Below, piece by piece: positions 7,781 through 16,482 of a stretch of 64,000 nucleotides of DNA (the first letter of the stretch is position 1; each line of letters starts with the position of its first letter). The notes beneath the pieces were generated by a model that was given only the letters and a program-made list of their open reading frames with translations, did no database searches and had not been told where the DNA came from. The position numbers were made by a program, and so were the translations under genes. The stretch is from JANQMY01 sp965227095 (GTDB lineage Bacteria; Pseudomonadota; Alphaproteobacteria; JANQMY01), in the NCBI GenBank assembly GCA_965227095.1, contig CBDDFL010000001.1:2976001-3040000 (forward strand), written 5' to 3'.

Positions 7781-9094
7781 ATGGACGGACTGCTAAAGCC
7801 AGGTAAGCCCACAGGTACGGCAACAATCACGGCAAACGACAAGACGGTAGAGGCGCCAATCTTAGGTGGCAGCGTCGGCCCGGAAGTGATCGATGTCCGG
7901 AAGCTTTACGCCCAGACCGGCATGTTTACGTTCGATCCCGGCTTCACATCAACGGCCAGCACAGAAAGCTCCATCACCTATATCGATGGGGATGAAGGTG
8001 TGTTGCTTTACCGCGGATATCCCATTGAACAACTGGCCGATGACGGCAGCTTCATGGAATCTGCCTATGTGCTGTTAAACGGCGAATTGCCCACCAAAGA
8101 CCAGCTCGAGGATTTCGAGCACGCCATCACCTATCACTCGATGGTTCATGAGCAACTCATGAATTTCTATCGCGGCTTCCGCCGAGACGCGCACCCGATG
8201 GCCATTGTGTGCGGTGTGGTCGGCGCACTGTCGGCGTTCTATCACGACTCCACGGACATCAACGACCCGCAACAGCGGATGATCGCAAGCCGTCGGCTGA
8301 TCGCTAAGATGCCAACCATTTGCGCGATGGCCTATAAATACTCACAAGGTCAGCCATTCATTTATCCGCGTAATGACCTGGGATATTCAGAGAACTTCCT
8401 TCGCATGTGCTTTGCGGTTCCGTGTGAAGATTATCAGTCCAATCCCGTCCTGGCGCGCGCAATGGACCGGATTTTCATTCTGCACGCGGACCACGAACAA
8501 AACGCCTCTACCTCCACAGTGCGTTTGGCAGGTTCTTCCGGCGCTAACCCGTTTGCTTGTATTGCTGCTGGCATTGCCTGCCTGTGGGGGCCGGCTCATG
8601 GCGGCGCGAATGAAGCCGCGCTGAATATGTTGCAGGAAATCGGATCGAAAGACCGTATCCCCGAATATGTCGGCAAAGCGAAGGACAAAGACGATCCGTT
8701 CCGCCTGATGGGCTTTGGCCACCGTGTCTATAAGAACTATGACCCACGGGCGCGCGTGATGCAGAAGACCTGCCACGAAGTGCTGGATGTCCTTGGCATT
8801 AAAGACGACCCTCTCCTTGAGGTGGCGATGGAACTTGAGCGCATCGCCCTTGAGGATGAATATTTCGTGGAAAAGAAGCTGTATCCGAACATTGACTTCT
8901 ATTCCGGCATCACCCTGCGGGCGCTTGGCTTCCCGACGGAAATGTTCACGGTTCTGTTTGCACTCGCGCGGACGGTGGGGTGGATTGCACAGTGGAACGA
9001 AATGATCGGCGATCCTAATCAGAAAATCGGTCGGCCTCGCCAGCTTTACACAGGTGAAAGCCGCCGGGATTACGTGCCGCTGAACGCACGCTAA
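7781..9094 (+). CDS. gltA: Citrate synthase (type I/II hexameric class)
   Basis: Condenses acetyl-CoA and oxaloacetate in the first step of the TCA cycle; 437 residues, the usual size of the NADH-sensitive Gram-negative enzyme. Catalytic histidines sit in LHADHEQNAST (near residue 235), GPAHGGANEAAL (near 271) and MGFGHRVYKNYDPRA (near 313). The catalytic Asp lies in the C-terminal region containing FYSGITLRALG. The N-terminal beta-rich extension (residues 1-60) is the part that forms the allosteric NADH region in the E. coli enzyme. The gene ends at a bidirectional terminator shared with the converging lpxB. Confidence 0.96.
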   Translation: MDGLLKPGKPTGTATITANDKTVEAPILGGSVGPEVIDVRKLYAQTGMFTFDPGFTSTASTESSITYIDGDEGVLLYRGYPIEQLADDGSFMESAYVLLNGELPTKDQLEDFEHAITYHSMVHEQLMNFYRGFRRDAHPMAIVCGVVGALSAFYHDSTDINDPQQRMIASRRLIAKMPTICAMAYKYSQGQPFIYPRNDLGYSENFLRMCFAVPCEDYQSNPVLARAMDRIFILHADHEQNASTSTVRLAGSSGANPFACIAAGIACLWGPAHGGANEAALNMLQEIGSKDRIPEYVGKAKDKDDPFRLMGFGHRVYKNYDPRARVMQKTCHEVLDVLGIKDDPLLEVAMELERIALEDEYFVEKKLYPNIDFYSGITLRALGFPTEMFTVLFALARTVGWIAQWNEMIGDPNQKIGRPRQLYTGESRRDYVPLNAR

Positions 9095-9111
9095 CCTCAT
9101 CAGATTTCCAG

Positions 9112-9145
9112 AAAGGGGCCTTGCTAGTGCGAGGCCCCTTTTTCT
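9112..9145 (+). terminator. Bidirectional terminator between gltA and lpxB
   Basis: A 10-bp stem, AAAGGGGCCT (9112-9121) pairing with AGGCCCCTTT (9132-9141), is followed by further T residues. The A-tract on the left makes it work for both strands. The lpxB stop codon (9124-9126) lies inside the loop, so the converging genes share this element. Confidence 0.85.
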
Positions 9146-10299
9146 ATGAACGCCGCCAACATGGCATCGGCGGCACGCATGCTTGGGGCATCCCTGCCGA
9201 GGCCCAAACCCGCCATTGCCTCATCCATCGCCGATAATTGTTTCTGCCGCGCTTCCTCCGATGACAGAAGCGCGTCAGCCTGCGTAAAGACCGCATCCGC
9301 GGTACAGTCTTCTTGAAGCAATTCCGGAATGGCGGGTGCATCGACAATCAAATTGACGAGGTTCACGTATTTTGACGTGATGATCCGGCGCGCGACAAAT
9401 GCCGTGAGCGGATCAACTCGATAGGCGATAACAGTTGGCACGCGTGCCAGAGCAAGTTCCAACGACACGGTGCCGGACGCCGCTACCGCGAGCGTACTTG
9501 CATCAAACGCCGCAAATTTATCGGCATCGCCTGTTACGATGTGAGGCTGCAGGCGCCAGGTCTCTAATTGTTGCGCAACGATGTCCGTCATATGCGGGAC
9601 GACCGGTAAAACAAACTGGGCATCGCTGTATATTTCCCGCAAACGATAGGCTACCTCACCAAAAATGGGCATGAGGCGCGTGACCTCATTCAGTCGGCTG
9701 CCAGGTAACAAACAGATGATAGGGGCGCTGCTCGATATTTCGTGCCTTGCCCTAAATGCATCGCCTCCTTTTATTTGTTTTTTGCGTTCAATGACGGGAT
9801 GCCCAACAATCGTGCAGGGAATGCCCGCTTTTTCAAAGAAGGGTTTTTCAAACGGCAGCAGCGCGAAGATATGGTCGACAAATTTCGACATCTTCCGGGC
9901 GCGGCCCGGGCGCGATGCCCACACTTGCGGGGCGACGTAGAGCGCGATTGGCACATTGGGACAACGTCTTTTGATACGCTTCGCAAGTCGCAGATTAAAT
10001 TCCGGCGAGTCGATGAGAACGACAAAATCAGGCCGGTTCTGCTCAACAAATCTTGCCGTCATATTCATCCGTTTAAAGATGTTTCGCAATCGCGGCGCGA
10101 TCTCGGCAACCCCCATCAGAGCGATATCGGACATGGGGAACAGCGGATAAAGCCCCTGTTGTTTCATCCGCGCTCCGCCGACACCAGAGAAGACAATCGG
10201 CCGCGGACATTGTTTGCGCAGGGCATGCATCAGCTCAGCGCCCAGCACTTCGCCGGATGGCTCCCCGGCAATGATCAGAACTTTTTTTTCGTGAGACAT
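9124..10299 (-). CDS. lpxB: Lipid-A-disaccharide synthase
   Basis: GT19-family glycosyltransferase joining UDP-2,3-diacylglucosamine to lipid X to form the lipid A disaccharide at the inner face of the membrane; 391 residues. The N-terminus has the family start VLIIAGEPSGEVLGAELM. Conserved segments YVAPQVWASRPGRARK, LLPGSRLNEV and ASGTVSLELALARVPTVIAY follow the E. coli enzyme. It is the last gene of the lipid A cluster, 6 nt after lpxI, the enzyme that makes its lipid X substrate. The 3' end sits in the terminator shared with gltA. Confidence 0.95.
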   Translation of the reverse strand: MSHEKKVLIIAGEPSGEVLGAELMHALRKQCPRPIVFSGVGGARMKQQGLYPLFPMSDIALMGVAEIAPRLRNIFKRMNMTARFVEQNRPDFVVLIDSPEFNLRLAKRIKRRCPNVPIALYVAPQVWASRPGRARKMSKFVDHIFALLPFEKPFFEKAGIPCTIVGHPVIERKKQIKGGDAFRARHEISSSAPIICLLPGSRLNEVTRLMPIFGEVAYRLREIYSDAQFVLPVVPHMTDIVAQQLETWRLQPHIVTGDADKFAAFDASTLAVAASGTVSLELALARVPTVIAYRVDPLTAFVARRIITSKYVNLVNLIVDAPAIPELLQEDCTADAVFTQADALLSSEEARQKQLSAMDEAMAGLGLGRDAPSMRAADAMLAAFIEKGASH

Positions 10300-10305
10300 G
10301 TCTGT

Positions 10306-11163
10306 CTACGCTGTTTGCCCAAGGGCATACCCTATGACGAACAGACCGAGGTCATCCGCCGTGGAAACAAGTTTTTCGCGGTCCAGTGCAAGCGCATTCC
10401 CCGCTTCAACGGCAATGCCGGCGAGCCCCGCCTCAGCCGCCCGCCTCACGGTTTCAACACCAATGACCGGCAGGTCGGTCCGCCGTTCCTGAGATGGCTT
10501 TTTCGCTTTGACCAGCACGCCATCCCGGGCGTCGGGCGTCCCCAATAATTCTGGCGGCAGCGCCGCGCACCGCGCCAACAAGGCATCTGTCCCTTCCGCT
10601 GCTTCGACGGCGAGGACCAAACCTCGGCATACAGCAGCGGCCTGCCCGATGTCGAGCGCCCCCAGGGTGCGAACAACCTCAAACGCCTTGTCGATATCCG
10701 AACGGTTTTGTTCGGAAGGTTCTTTTTGCGTGAGACACCCCTCGCCGACGACGAGGCTGAGCATGACATCATCGGCGCCAATGACTTTGAATCCAAACTT
10801 CTCGAACTGCGCCACCAGAAACCGCAGCAGAGCGTCGTCTCCCTTGCGAGCGGCCAGAGCGATCTGAGGCAAAAGCCGCGCGCCAAGCATGTCCACTTTC
10901 AGATTTTTGAAATTGGGGCGCACAACATTGCCAACCATCATGACAGCGTCGCAGGATTCATTCTCCAGTATGGAAATCGTCGCTTTCAAAGTGCCAAGCT
11001 GTATGAAGCTATGGGGGTGTTCGGTAAGCCAATCCGGCGATGCCGCCCCGTCAATGGCCAGAACATGATAGGGCGTTTTATCCTGACGACAGGCATCGAC
11101 AATGGTTGTTGGCAAGTTTCCGCCGCCAGCAATGATGCCAATTTTCTTGAAGTCTGCCGTCAC
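10306..11163 (-). CDS. lpxI: UDP-2,3-diacylglucosamine pyrophosphatase LpxI
   Basis: A 285-residue DUF1009/LpxI-family hydrolase that replaces LpxH in alphaproteobacteria, releasing lipid X and UMP. The start KKIGIIAGGGNLPTTIVDAC and the C-terminal VETVRRAAEAGLAGIAVEAG are typical. The C-terminal half is the catalytic LpxI_C domain. A GTG at 11163 is the likely start. It lies between lpxA and lpxB in an uninterrupted minus-strand run, which supports the assignment independently of motif recognition. Confidence 0.93.
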   Translation of the reverse strand: MTADFKKIGIIAGGGNLPTTIVDACRQDKTPYHVLAIDGAASPDWLTEHPHSFIQLGTLKATISILENESCDAVMMVGNVVRPNFKNLKVDMLGARLLPQIALAARKGDDALLRFLVAQFEKFGFKVIGADDVMLSLVVGEGCLTQKEPSEQNRSDIDKAFEVVRTLGALDIGQAAAVCRGLVLAVEAAEGTDALLARCAALPPELLGTPDARDGVLVKAKKPSQERRTDLPVIGVETVRRAAEAGLAGIAVEAGNALALDREKLVSTADDLGLFVIGYALGQTA

Positions 11164-11182
11164 CGCGCGCGGTCCGTCGGTT

Positions 11183-11983
11183 TTATCCGTTTCTGTTGTT
11201 CTTTGGCATGGTTAAACCACGCGCTGAATCTTCGCGAACGAAATTGACAATTTCCATCGCCTCAGCGTTCGCCTCAAACAACTCCGCGACGTCCACCAAG
11301 CGCTCCTGAAATGTCCCTTCCTCCGCGAACAATAATCTGTAGGCGTTGCGAAGATCATGTATCTGACTGCGGGTATAACCGCGACGTTTAAGACCGATTA
11401 GATTGAGGCCAGCGAGATAAGCGCGGTTGCCCATGATCGACCCATACGGAATAACATCGAACTCAACGCCGGTCATTCCGCCGATGATGGCATGTTTACC
11501 CACACGCACGTGTTGATGAATGGCGGCCAGGCCGCCAATGATCACATGATCGTTGACTTGGGCGTGACCGCCAATGGTCGCGCAATTTGCGAACACACAA
11601 TGGTCTCCCACGACACAATCATGGGCCACATGGGAATTCGCCATGAAGTACCCATCATTGCCGACCGTGGTCACACCAGAACCAGAGCCCGTGCCCAAAT
11701 TCATGGTGACACTTTCGCGGATCACGTTTTTCTTCCCGATCCGAAGCTTCATGGTCGGGTCCATTTGGGACAAATGCTGCGGCGGATGACCAAGCGAAAC
11801 GAAAGGATAGATTTCTGTGTCTTCGCCAATTTCGGTGTCACCGGCAATGACAACATGAGAATGGAGTTTGACACGGTCCTTCAAATGAACCTGTGCGCCT
11901 ACGGATGAATACGGACCGATATAGACGTCGTCGCCAAGAACAGCCCCCTCTTCAATAAGGGCTGTCGGATGAATAAAACTCAT
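11183..11983 (-). CDS. lpxA: UDP-N-acetylglucosamine O-acyltransferase
   Basis: Catalyses the first, reversible step of lipid A synthesis by moving a 3-hydroxyacyl chain from ACP to UDP-GlcNAc; 266 residues. The N-terminal two thirds are hexapeptide repeats forming a left-handed beta-helix. The catalytic His lies in ANSHVAHDCVVGDHC. The C-terminal helical domain includes GLKRRGYTRSQIHDLRNAYR. The start overlaps the fabZ stop by 4 nt (ATGA), indicating translational coupling. Confidence 0.96.
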   Translation of the reverse strand: MSFIHPTALIEEGAVLGDDVYIGPYSSVGAQVHLKDRVKLHSHVVIAGDTEIGEDTEIYPFVSLGHPPQHLSQMDPTMKLRIGKKNVIRESVTMNLGTGSGSGVTTVGNDGYFMANSHVAHDCVVGDHCVFANCATIGGHAQVNDHVIIGGLAAIHQHVRVGKHAIIGGMTGVEFDVIPYGSIMGNRAYLAGLNLIGLKRRGYTRSQIHDLRNAYRLLFAEEGTFQERLVDVAELFEANAEAMEIVNFVREDSARGLTMPKNNRNG

Positions 11984-12462
11984 TTTCGTTGACCTTGTGG
12001 GTCAACGATCATCGCGCTGTACTCCGCCTCAGCGACCAGCGTATCCCCTACTTTTGCTTGACCAGAAAACTTCCAAACACTGCCATGTCCGCGTAACACG
12101 GTGACCGGCATCTGTAATGTATCTCCAGGTGAGACCGGTTGGCGAAACCGCCCCTTATCGACCGTCATGAAATAAACGATCTTGTCGCCGATGTCGGTCC
12201 CTAGTGAATGCACCACCAATGCCGCCGCCGTTTGTGCCATGGCTTCTATGATCAAAACACCGGGCATGACGGGTTGTGCGGGAAAGTGCCCCACAAAGTA
12301 TGGCTCATTTATGGTGACGTTTTTTATGCCAACGGCACTTTTGCTTGGGATCATGTCGACCACTTTGTCGACCAGCAACATGGGATAGCGGTGTGGAAGC
12401 AATTCCATGATGCGTGCAATTTCGGCAACCCCCATGGTCTCCGGCGCAACGACATCACTCAT
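11980..12462 (-). CDS. fabZ: (3R)-hydroxyacyl-ACP dehydratase FabZ
   Basis: Hot-dog-fold dehydratase of fatty-acid elongation, 160 residues. The motif LLPHRYPMLLVDKVVDM is followed by the catalytic helix region with His in VGHFPAQPVMPGVLIIEAMAQ. It competes with LpxA and LpxD for 3-hydroxyacyl-ACP, which explains its conserved place between lpxD and lpxA. It overlaps lpxD by 8 nt upstream and lpxA by 4 nt downstream. Confidence 0.96.
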   Translation of the reverse strand: MSDVVAPETMGVAEIARIMELLPHRYPMLLVDKVVDMIPSKSAVGIKNVTINEPYFVGHFPAQPVMPGVLIIEAMAQTAAALVVHSLGTDIGDKIVYFMTVDKGRFRQPVSPGDTLQMPVTVLRGHGSVWKFSGQAKVGDTLVAEAEYSAMIVDPQGQRK

Positions 12463-13495
12463 TTGTTGACCTCTTCCCTTTTGATTTCGCCAACCTTGTT
12501 AGGGTCGCGACCTCTCGCATAAATTCTCTTATTGGCTTTGCGGGAGCGCCACAATAGACCCCACCGCTGGGGATATCGCGCATGACGCCGGCATTTGCCG
12601 CTACTTGCGCGCCCATTCCAATGGTGATGTGGTCCGCAAGGCCAACTTGGCCACCTAACGCAACAAAATCTCCGAGCACGGTACTGCCGGATATGCCGGC
12701 TTGGCCGGCGATAATACAACCTCGGCCAATATGTACGTTGTGCCCGATCTGGACCAGATTATCAATCTTTGACCCCTCACCAATGACGGTATCCGGCCCC
12801 GCGCCCCGGTCAATCGTGGTATTCGCGCCAATTTCCACATCATCTTGGATGATGACACGGCCAAGCTGCGGGATTTTCTCATGGCCCTGAGGGCCCATCG
12901 CAAAGCCAAAGCCATCTTCGCCAATTCGGGCGCCCGCATGAACAATCACCCGATCGCCGACCAGGGCATAGCCGAGCGAAACGTGGGATCCAACATAAGA
13001 ATGCCGGCCAATTTGAACACCGGCCCCAATCACGGCACCGGAACAAATATGGCTGCCCTCACCCACGGCAACATCCGGGCCGATGACAGCGCCCGCTTCA
13101 ACCACAACAGCGTTCCCGAGGGATGCCGTTGGATCTATGACCGCATGCGGACTGATCCCGTCATTGAGCGCTGGGCGACCGGGATAGAACGCCTGGGCGA
13201 TCCGGGCGAACGCACGCTCCGGATCATCAGAGATAAGACTATTTATGGTTTCCGGCACCTGATCGAGAAAAGCTTCGCTCACCACGCATGCGGTTGCGTG
13301 TGTGGATTGCAGCCCCGAGGCGTACTTCTTGTCTTTTACAAACGAGATCTGTCCAGCCTGGGCTTCTTCAAGCCCCGACACATCGGCAATCTGAACATTT
13401 GCGTCCGACCCAGGTGCGACTTGCGACGCTGACCGCGAGGCAAGTTCCGCCAGTGTAAAGGGGCCATGATTTTTAAAGAAACGCGGATCGGCCAT
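12455..13495 (-). CDS. lpxD: UDP-3-O-(3-hydroxyacyl)glucosamine N-acyltransferase
   Basis: Third acyl-transfer enzyme of lipid A synthesis, adding the N-linked 3-hydroxyacyl chain; 346 residues. The N-terminal uridine-binding domain is followed by about ten hexapeptide repeats. The catalytic His is expected in DNLVQIGHNVHIGRGC. The C-terminal helix is rich in Lys, Arg and Thr. The gene follows skp and overlaps fabZ, giving the order bamA-skp-lpxD-fabZ-lpxA. Confidence 0.95.
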   Translation of the reverse strand: MADPRFFKNHGPFTLAELASRSASQVAPGSDANVQIADVSGLEEAQAGQISFVKDKKYASGLQSTHATACVVSEAFLDQVPETINSLISDDPERAFARIAQAFYPGRPALNDGISPHAVIDPTASLGNAVVVEAGAVIGPDVAVGEGSHICSGAVIGAGVQIGRHSYVGSHVSLGYALVGDRVIVHAGARIGEDGFGFAMGPQGHEKIPQLGRVIIQDDVEIGANTTIDRGAGPDTVIGEGSKIDNLVQIGHNVHIGRGCIIAGQAGISGSTVLGDFVALGGQVGLADHITIGMGAQVAANAGVMRDIPSGGVYCGAPAKPIREFMREVATLTRLAKSKGKRSTNE

Positions 13496-13517
13496 TCAAG
13501 TAAGGCCTTTGGGCCGG

Positions 13518-14105
13518 CTAATTGCCGGCCTTGGCTTGCGCAAGCTCCACCTTCACTTTTGGCAGCTTGTCGTTCAACCGGTTCATTACCGTCGCCGTTA
13601 CATCAATATCAACAGCACCTTTCACAATGATGCCGCGCTCGAGCATTAAGTTTGCTTTCTTTTCTTTCAAAATATCATCCAAAATCGGCGATACAGTTTC
13701 CAAGATCTTTGCTTGAGCCTTCGCCACGGCGGCCTGGAGTTGACGCTGCTTGTTTTCAGCTTCCGCTTGAAGCGCAACAAATCGTTCTTGGAGTTGCTTC
13801 GCCTTCTTTTCAAACACATCTTGGGTAAGAATTGTTTGCTGCCCAGCCAACTGATCCCGTTCGGTGGTGAGGCCTTCCATCTTCTTGTTAAGGTCGGCTT
13901 CAATGCCTTCGCGAATGGTCTTAACTTGTTTCGCGATGTCTTTCGCGGCCGCTGAGTCCACAAAGAATGAATTGCGATCAACGGTAATGATCTTTGCACC
14001 GCTATTCGCCTGCGCGTAGCTGTCTGTTGTGACCGAAGCGATCATCGTAACGGCGGCAAAAAACGCAACCGCCAGGATTGTTAAATTTTTCTTTGTACGC
14101 ATCAT
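13518..14105 (-). CDS. skp: Periplasmic chaperone Skp (OmpH family)
   Basis: About 195 residues. An N-terminal signal peptide (MMRTKKNLTILAVAFF with cleavage after the SYA region) precedes a domain rich in long charged helices. These helices form the coiled-coil arms of the trimeric jellyfish-like chaperone that carries unfolded outer-membrane proteins. The final segment includes VKGAVDIDVTATVMNRLNDK. The ATG at 14105, or the next codon, is preferred over the longer reading to 14156 because it starts directly at a signal peptide with AAGG upstream. It lies just after bamA, which inserts its clients, and has 4 nt of intergenic space. Confidence 0.9.
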   Translation of the reverse strand: MMRTKKNLTILAVAFFAAVTMIASVTTDSYAQANSGAKIITVDRNSFFVDSAAAKDIAKQVKTIREGIEADLNKKMEGLTTERDQLAGQQTILTQDVFEKKAKQLQERFVALQAEAENKQRQLQAAVAKAQAKILETVSPILDDILKEKKANLMLERGIIVKGAVDIDVTATVMNRLNDKLPKVKVELAQAKAGN

Positions 14106-14109
14106 TTTA

Positions 14110-16425
14110 TTAGAACCTTGTTCCTGCGCTAAACCGGAAGGCCTCTTCCTGATCATAGTCTTCTCGGATCAACGGATTAGCAAAATCTAAGCGAATAGGA
14201 CCAAATGGTGAGTCCCAGAGTACACTCACGCCCACTGATAGTCTTAAGCCCAGAGTGTCGTCAACATTGGTTGTGAACTGATCTTCATCGACGACACCAA
14301 GCGTGCCCACATCGGAGAAGATCGCGCCCTTAATGCCGAACTCGTCCGGCAGACCTAACGGGAAGACAACTTCCGCCGTGCCGATACCAAACAATTGACC
14401 ACCAACCGCGTCTCTGGTGACAACGTCCCGCGGTCCAACGCCGGATGTCTCAAACCCACGGAACGTCGGCCCCCCTCTAAAGAAGCGGTCGTTCAGTCGA
14501 ACGTCCTTGCCCAGGCCGAAAATATAGCCACCGGTTACCCGCAGATTGGCAACTATCCCCTCAGCTCCGAAAAACGGAACGGGGTGATACCAATTCGTGC
14601 GAACTTCCGACCGCAAATAGGCCTCCGTACCGCCAAGGCCGGCCACATCTTGTGAGAGGTTGAAGTCCCACCCGCGTGTTGGCTCAATTGGGTCATCCCG
14701 ACGGTCATAGAAATAGGTGTAGCCAACAATTGATGACGTGGTTTCACCGGCAGCCGAACAAACAGACAGAGAGATAAAGCCGAACTGACAGGAGAAATCG
14801 TCCACTTCAATGTCGTCTTGCCGCAGCGTGTAGCGTGTGGACAGCCGGCCAAATCGCGTCAGCGGAAAGCCTGTTCTGAGGCCCAAACCGATACTGTCGG
14901 TATCAAAGCCCGATTCATCCTCGAAGTCGGTCCGGATTCTGAATAGGTCAAACCCTGCCGCCAAATTCCGTCCTAAGAAATAGGGTTCGGTGAATCGAAT
15001 ATCCACCTGCTGGCGCCGGCGGCTGGCAGAGACGCGCAGCCGGATAAACTGGCCGCGTCCCAATAGATTGCGTTCCGACACGCTGAAGTCACCAATAATG
15101 CTATCCGTCGAGGAGAAACCGGCACCGATCGACAATTCACCGGTGGATTGCTCTTCCACTTCAACGGTCAAAACCGTTCGGTCCGCCGCCGATCCTGGTT
15201 CTTCATTGATTTCAACTTCACTAAAGAAGCCCAGGCCACGAATACGCGCTTTCGACCGGTCGATGAGCACCCGATTAAACGCGTCCCCTTCCACCAGCGT
15301 AATCTCGCGCCGGATGACCCGGTCCAGTGTTCTGGTGTTGCCGACAACGTTAATACGCTCGATATAAACCCGTGGCCCCTCATTCACCTGGAAGGTGATA
15401 TTGATCAGCTGATTGTCACGATCTCGCCGAACGCGGGGCCGAACGTCCACAAACGCAAATCCGCGCACACCGGCCGCGAATGTCAGGGCATCAATCGTGT
15501 CATCAATGAGTTCGGCATTATAGATGTCGCCAGTTTCGAATTCGATCAGCGGCCGGAGTGTTTCGGGATCTAGCTCCGCCAATTGGGTGTTTATGTCGAC
15601 ATCTCCAATGCGGTAACGCTTTCCCTCATCAACGGTAAAGGTAATGAAGAAGTCTTTGCCGTCACGGGTCAGCTCCGCCACCGCGGAGATCACCCGAAAA
15701 TCCGCATAGCCCCGCGCGAGGTAAAAACGCCGCAGAACTTCGCGGTCGAACGTCAATCGATCCGGATCGTAATTGTCGTTGGATGTGAGGAACCGCCAGA
15801 AACGCGTTTCCTTCGTCGCAATCTCCTGACGCAGGCGGCCAGAGCTAAATTTCTTGTTGCCCAGGAAGTTAATCCGCCGAACACCGGTTACGGGCCCCTC
15901 ATTGATCTCAAAGACGAGGTCCACCCGATTCTGAGGCAACTGGATAACTTTCGGCTCCACTGTCGCCGCGAAACGGCCAGACCGTCGGTACAGTTCGATA
16001 ATGCGTTGAACGTCCGTCTGAACCTTGGAGCGCGTGTAAACAACACGCGGCTTGAGCTGCACTTCTTCCTCGAAATCGTCGCTATCAAGCTTTCGGTTGC
16101 CTTCGAAGGCCACGCGATTGATGATTGGATTCTCGACGACACTCACCACCAGCACATCCGCTTCCTGGCGCAAGGTCACATCCGCGAAAAGTCCGGTAAC
16201 AAAAAGTGTCTTCAGAGAGCGGTCAATTTCGGCCGCATCGACCGGATCTCCCGGCTTGATGGTCATATATGACACAACCGTCGCCGCTTCGATCCGCTGA
16301 TTCCCCTCAACCCGTATCTGTTGGATCACCGACTGCTGGGCAGCGGCAGGCGATACAGAGTGAACAATAGCGCCTGCAAGAAACAGACAAAGAAATGCCC
16401 CCACAACCGTGGTCACGCGTGTCAT
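14110..16425 (-). CDS. bamA: Outer-membrane assembly factor BamA
   Basis: Core of the beta-barrel assembly machine, 771 residues. A signal peptide (residues 1-29, ending in AAAQ) is followed by five POTRA domains to about residue 420. The rest is a 16-stranded barrel of the Omp85 family. The barrel contains the conserved region VGGQLFGIGTAEVVFPLG, and the protein ends in an aromatic C-terminal Phe (FSAGTRF), the usual outer-membrane targeting signal. It lies downstream of rseP and upstream of skp. Confidence 0.96.
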   Translation of the reverse strand: MTRVTTVVGAFLCLFLAGAIVHSVSPAAAQQSVIQQIRVEGNQRIEAATVVSYMTIKPGDPVDAAEIDRSLKTLFVTGLFADVTLRQEADVLVVSVVENPIINRVAFEGNRKLDSDDFEEEVQLKPRVVYTRSKVQTDVQRIIELYRRSGRFAATVEPKVIQLPQNRVDLVFEINEGPVTGVRRINFLGNKKFSSGRLRQEIATKETRFWRFLTSNDNYDPDRLTFDREVLRRFYLARGYADFRVISAVAELTRDGKDFFITFTVDEGKRYRIGDVDINTQLAELDPETLRPLIEFETGDIYNAELIDDTIDALTFAAGVRGFAFVDVRPRVRRDRDNQLINITFQVNEGPRVYIERINVVGNTRTLDRVIRREITLVEGDAFNRVLIDRSKARIRGLGFFSEVEINEEPGSAADRTVLTVEVEEQSTGELSIGAGFSSTDSIIGDFSVSERNLLGRGQFIRLRVSASRRRQQVDIRFTEPYFLGRNLAAGFDLFRIRTDFEDESGFDTDSIGLGLRTGFPLTRFGRLSTRYTLRQDDIEVDDFSCQFGFISLSVCSAAGETTSSIVGYTYFYDRRDDPIEPTRGWDFNLSQDVAGLGGTEAYLRSEVRTNWYHPVPFFGAEGIVANLRVTGGYIFGLGKDVRLNDRFFRGGPTFRGFETSGVGPRDVVTRDAVGGQLFGIGTAEVVFPLGLPDEFGIKGAIFSDVGTLGVVDEDQFTTNVDDTLGLRLSVGVSVLWDSPFGPIRLDFANPLIREDYDQEEAFRFSAGTRF

Positions 16426-16482
16426 ATGCAGCTCTTACCCACTAAACCCCAAAAACAAAGCTATTTTTTTATTGGCTGTCTT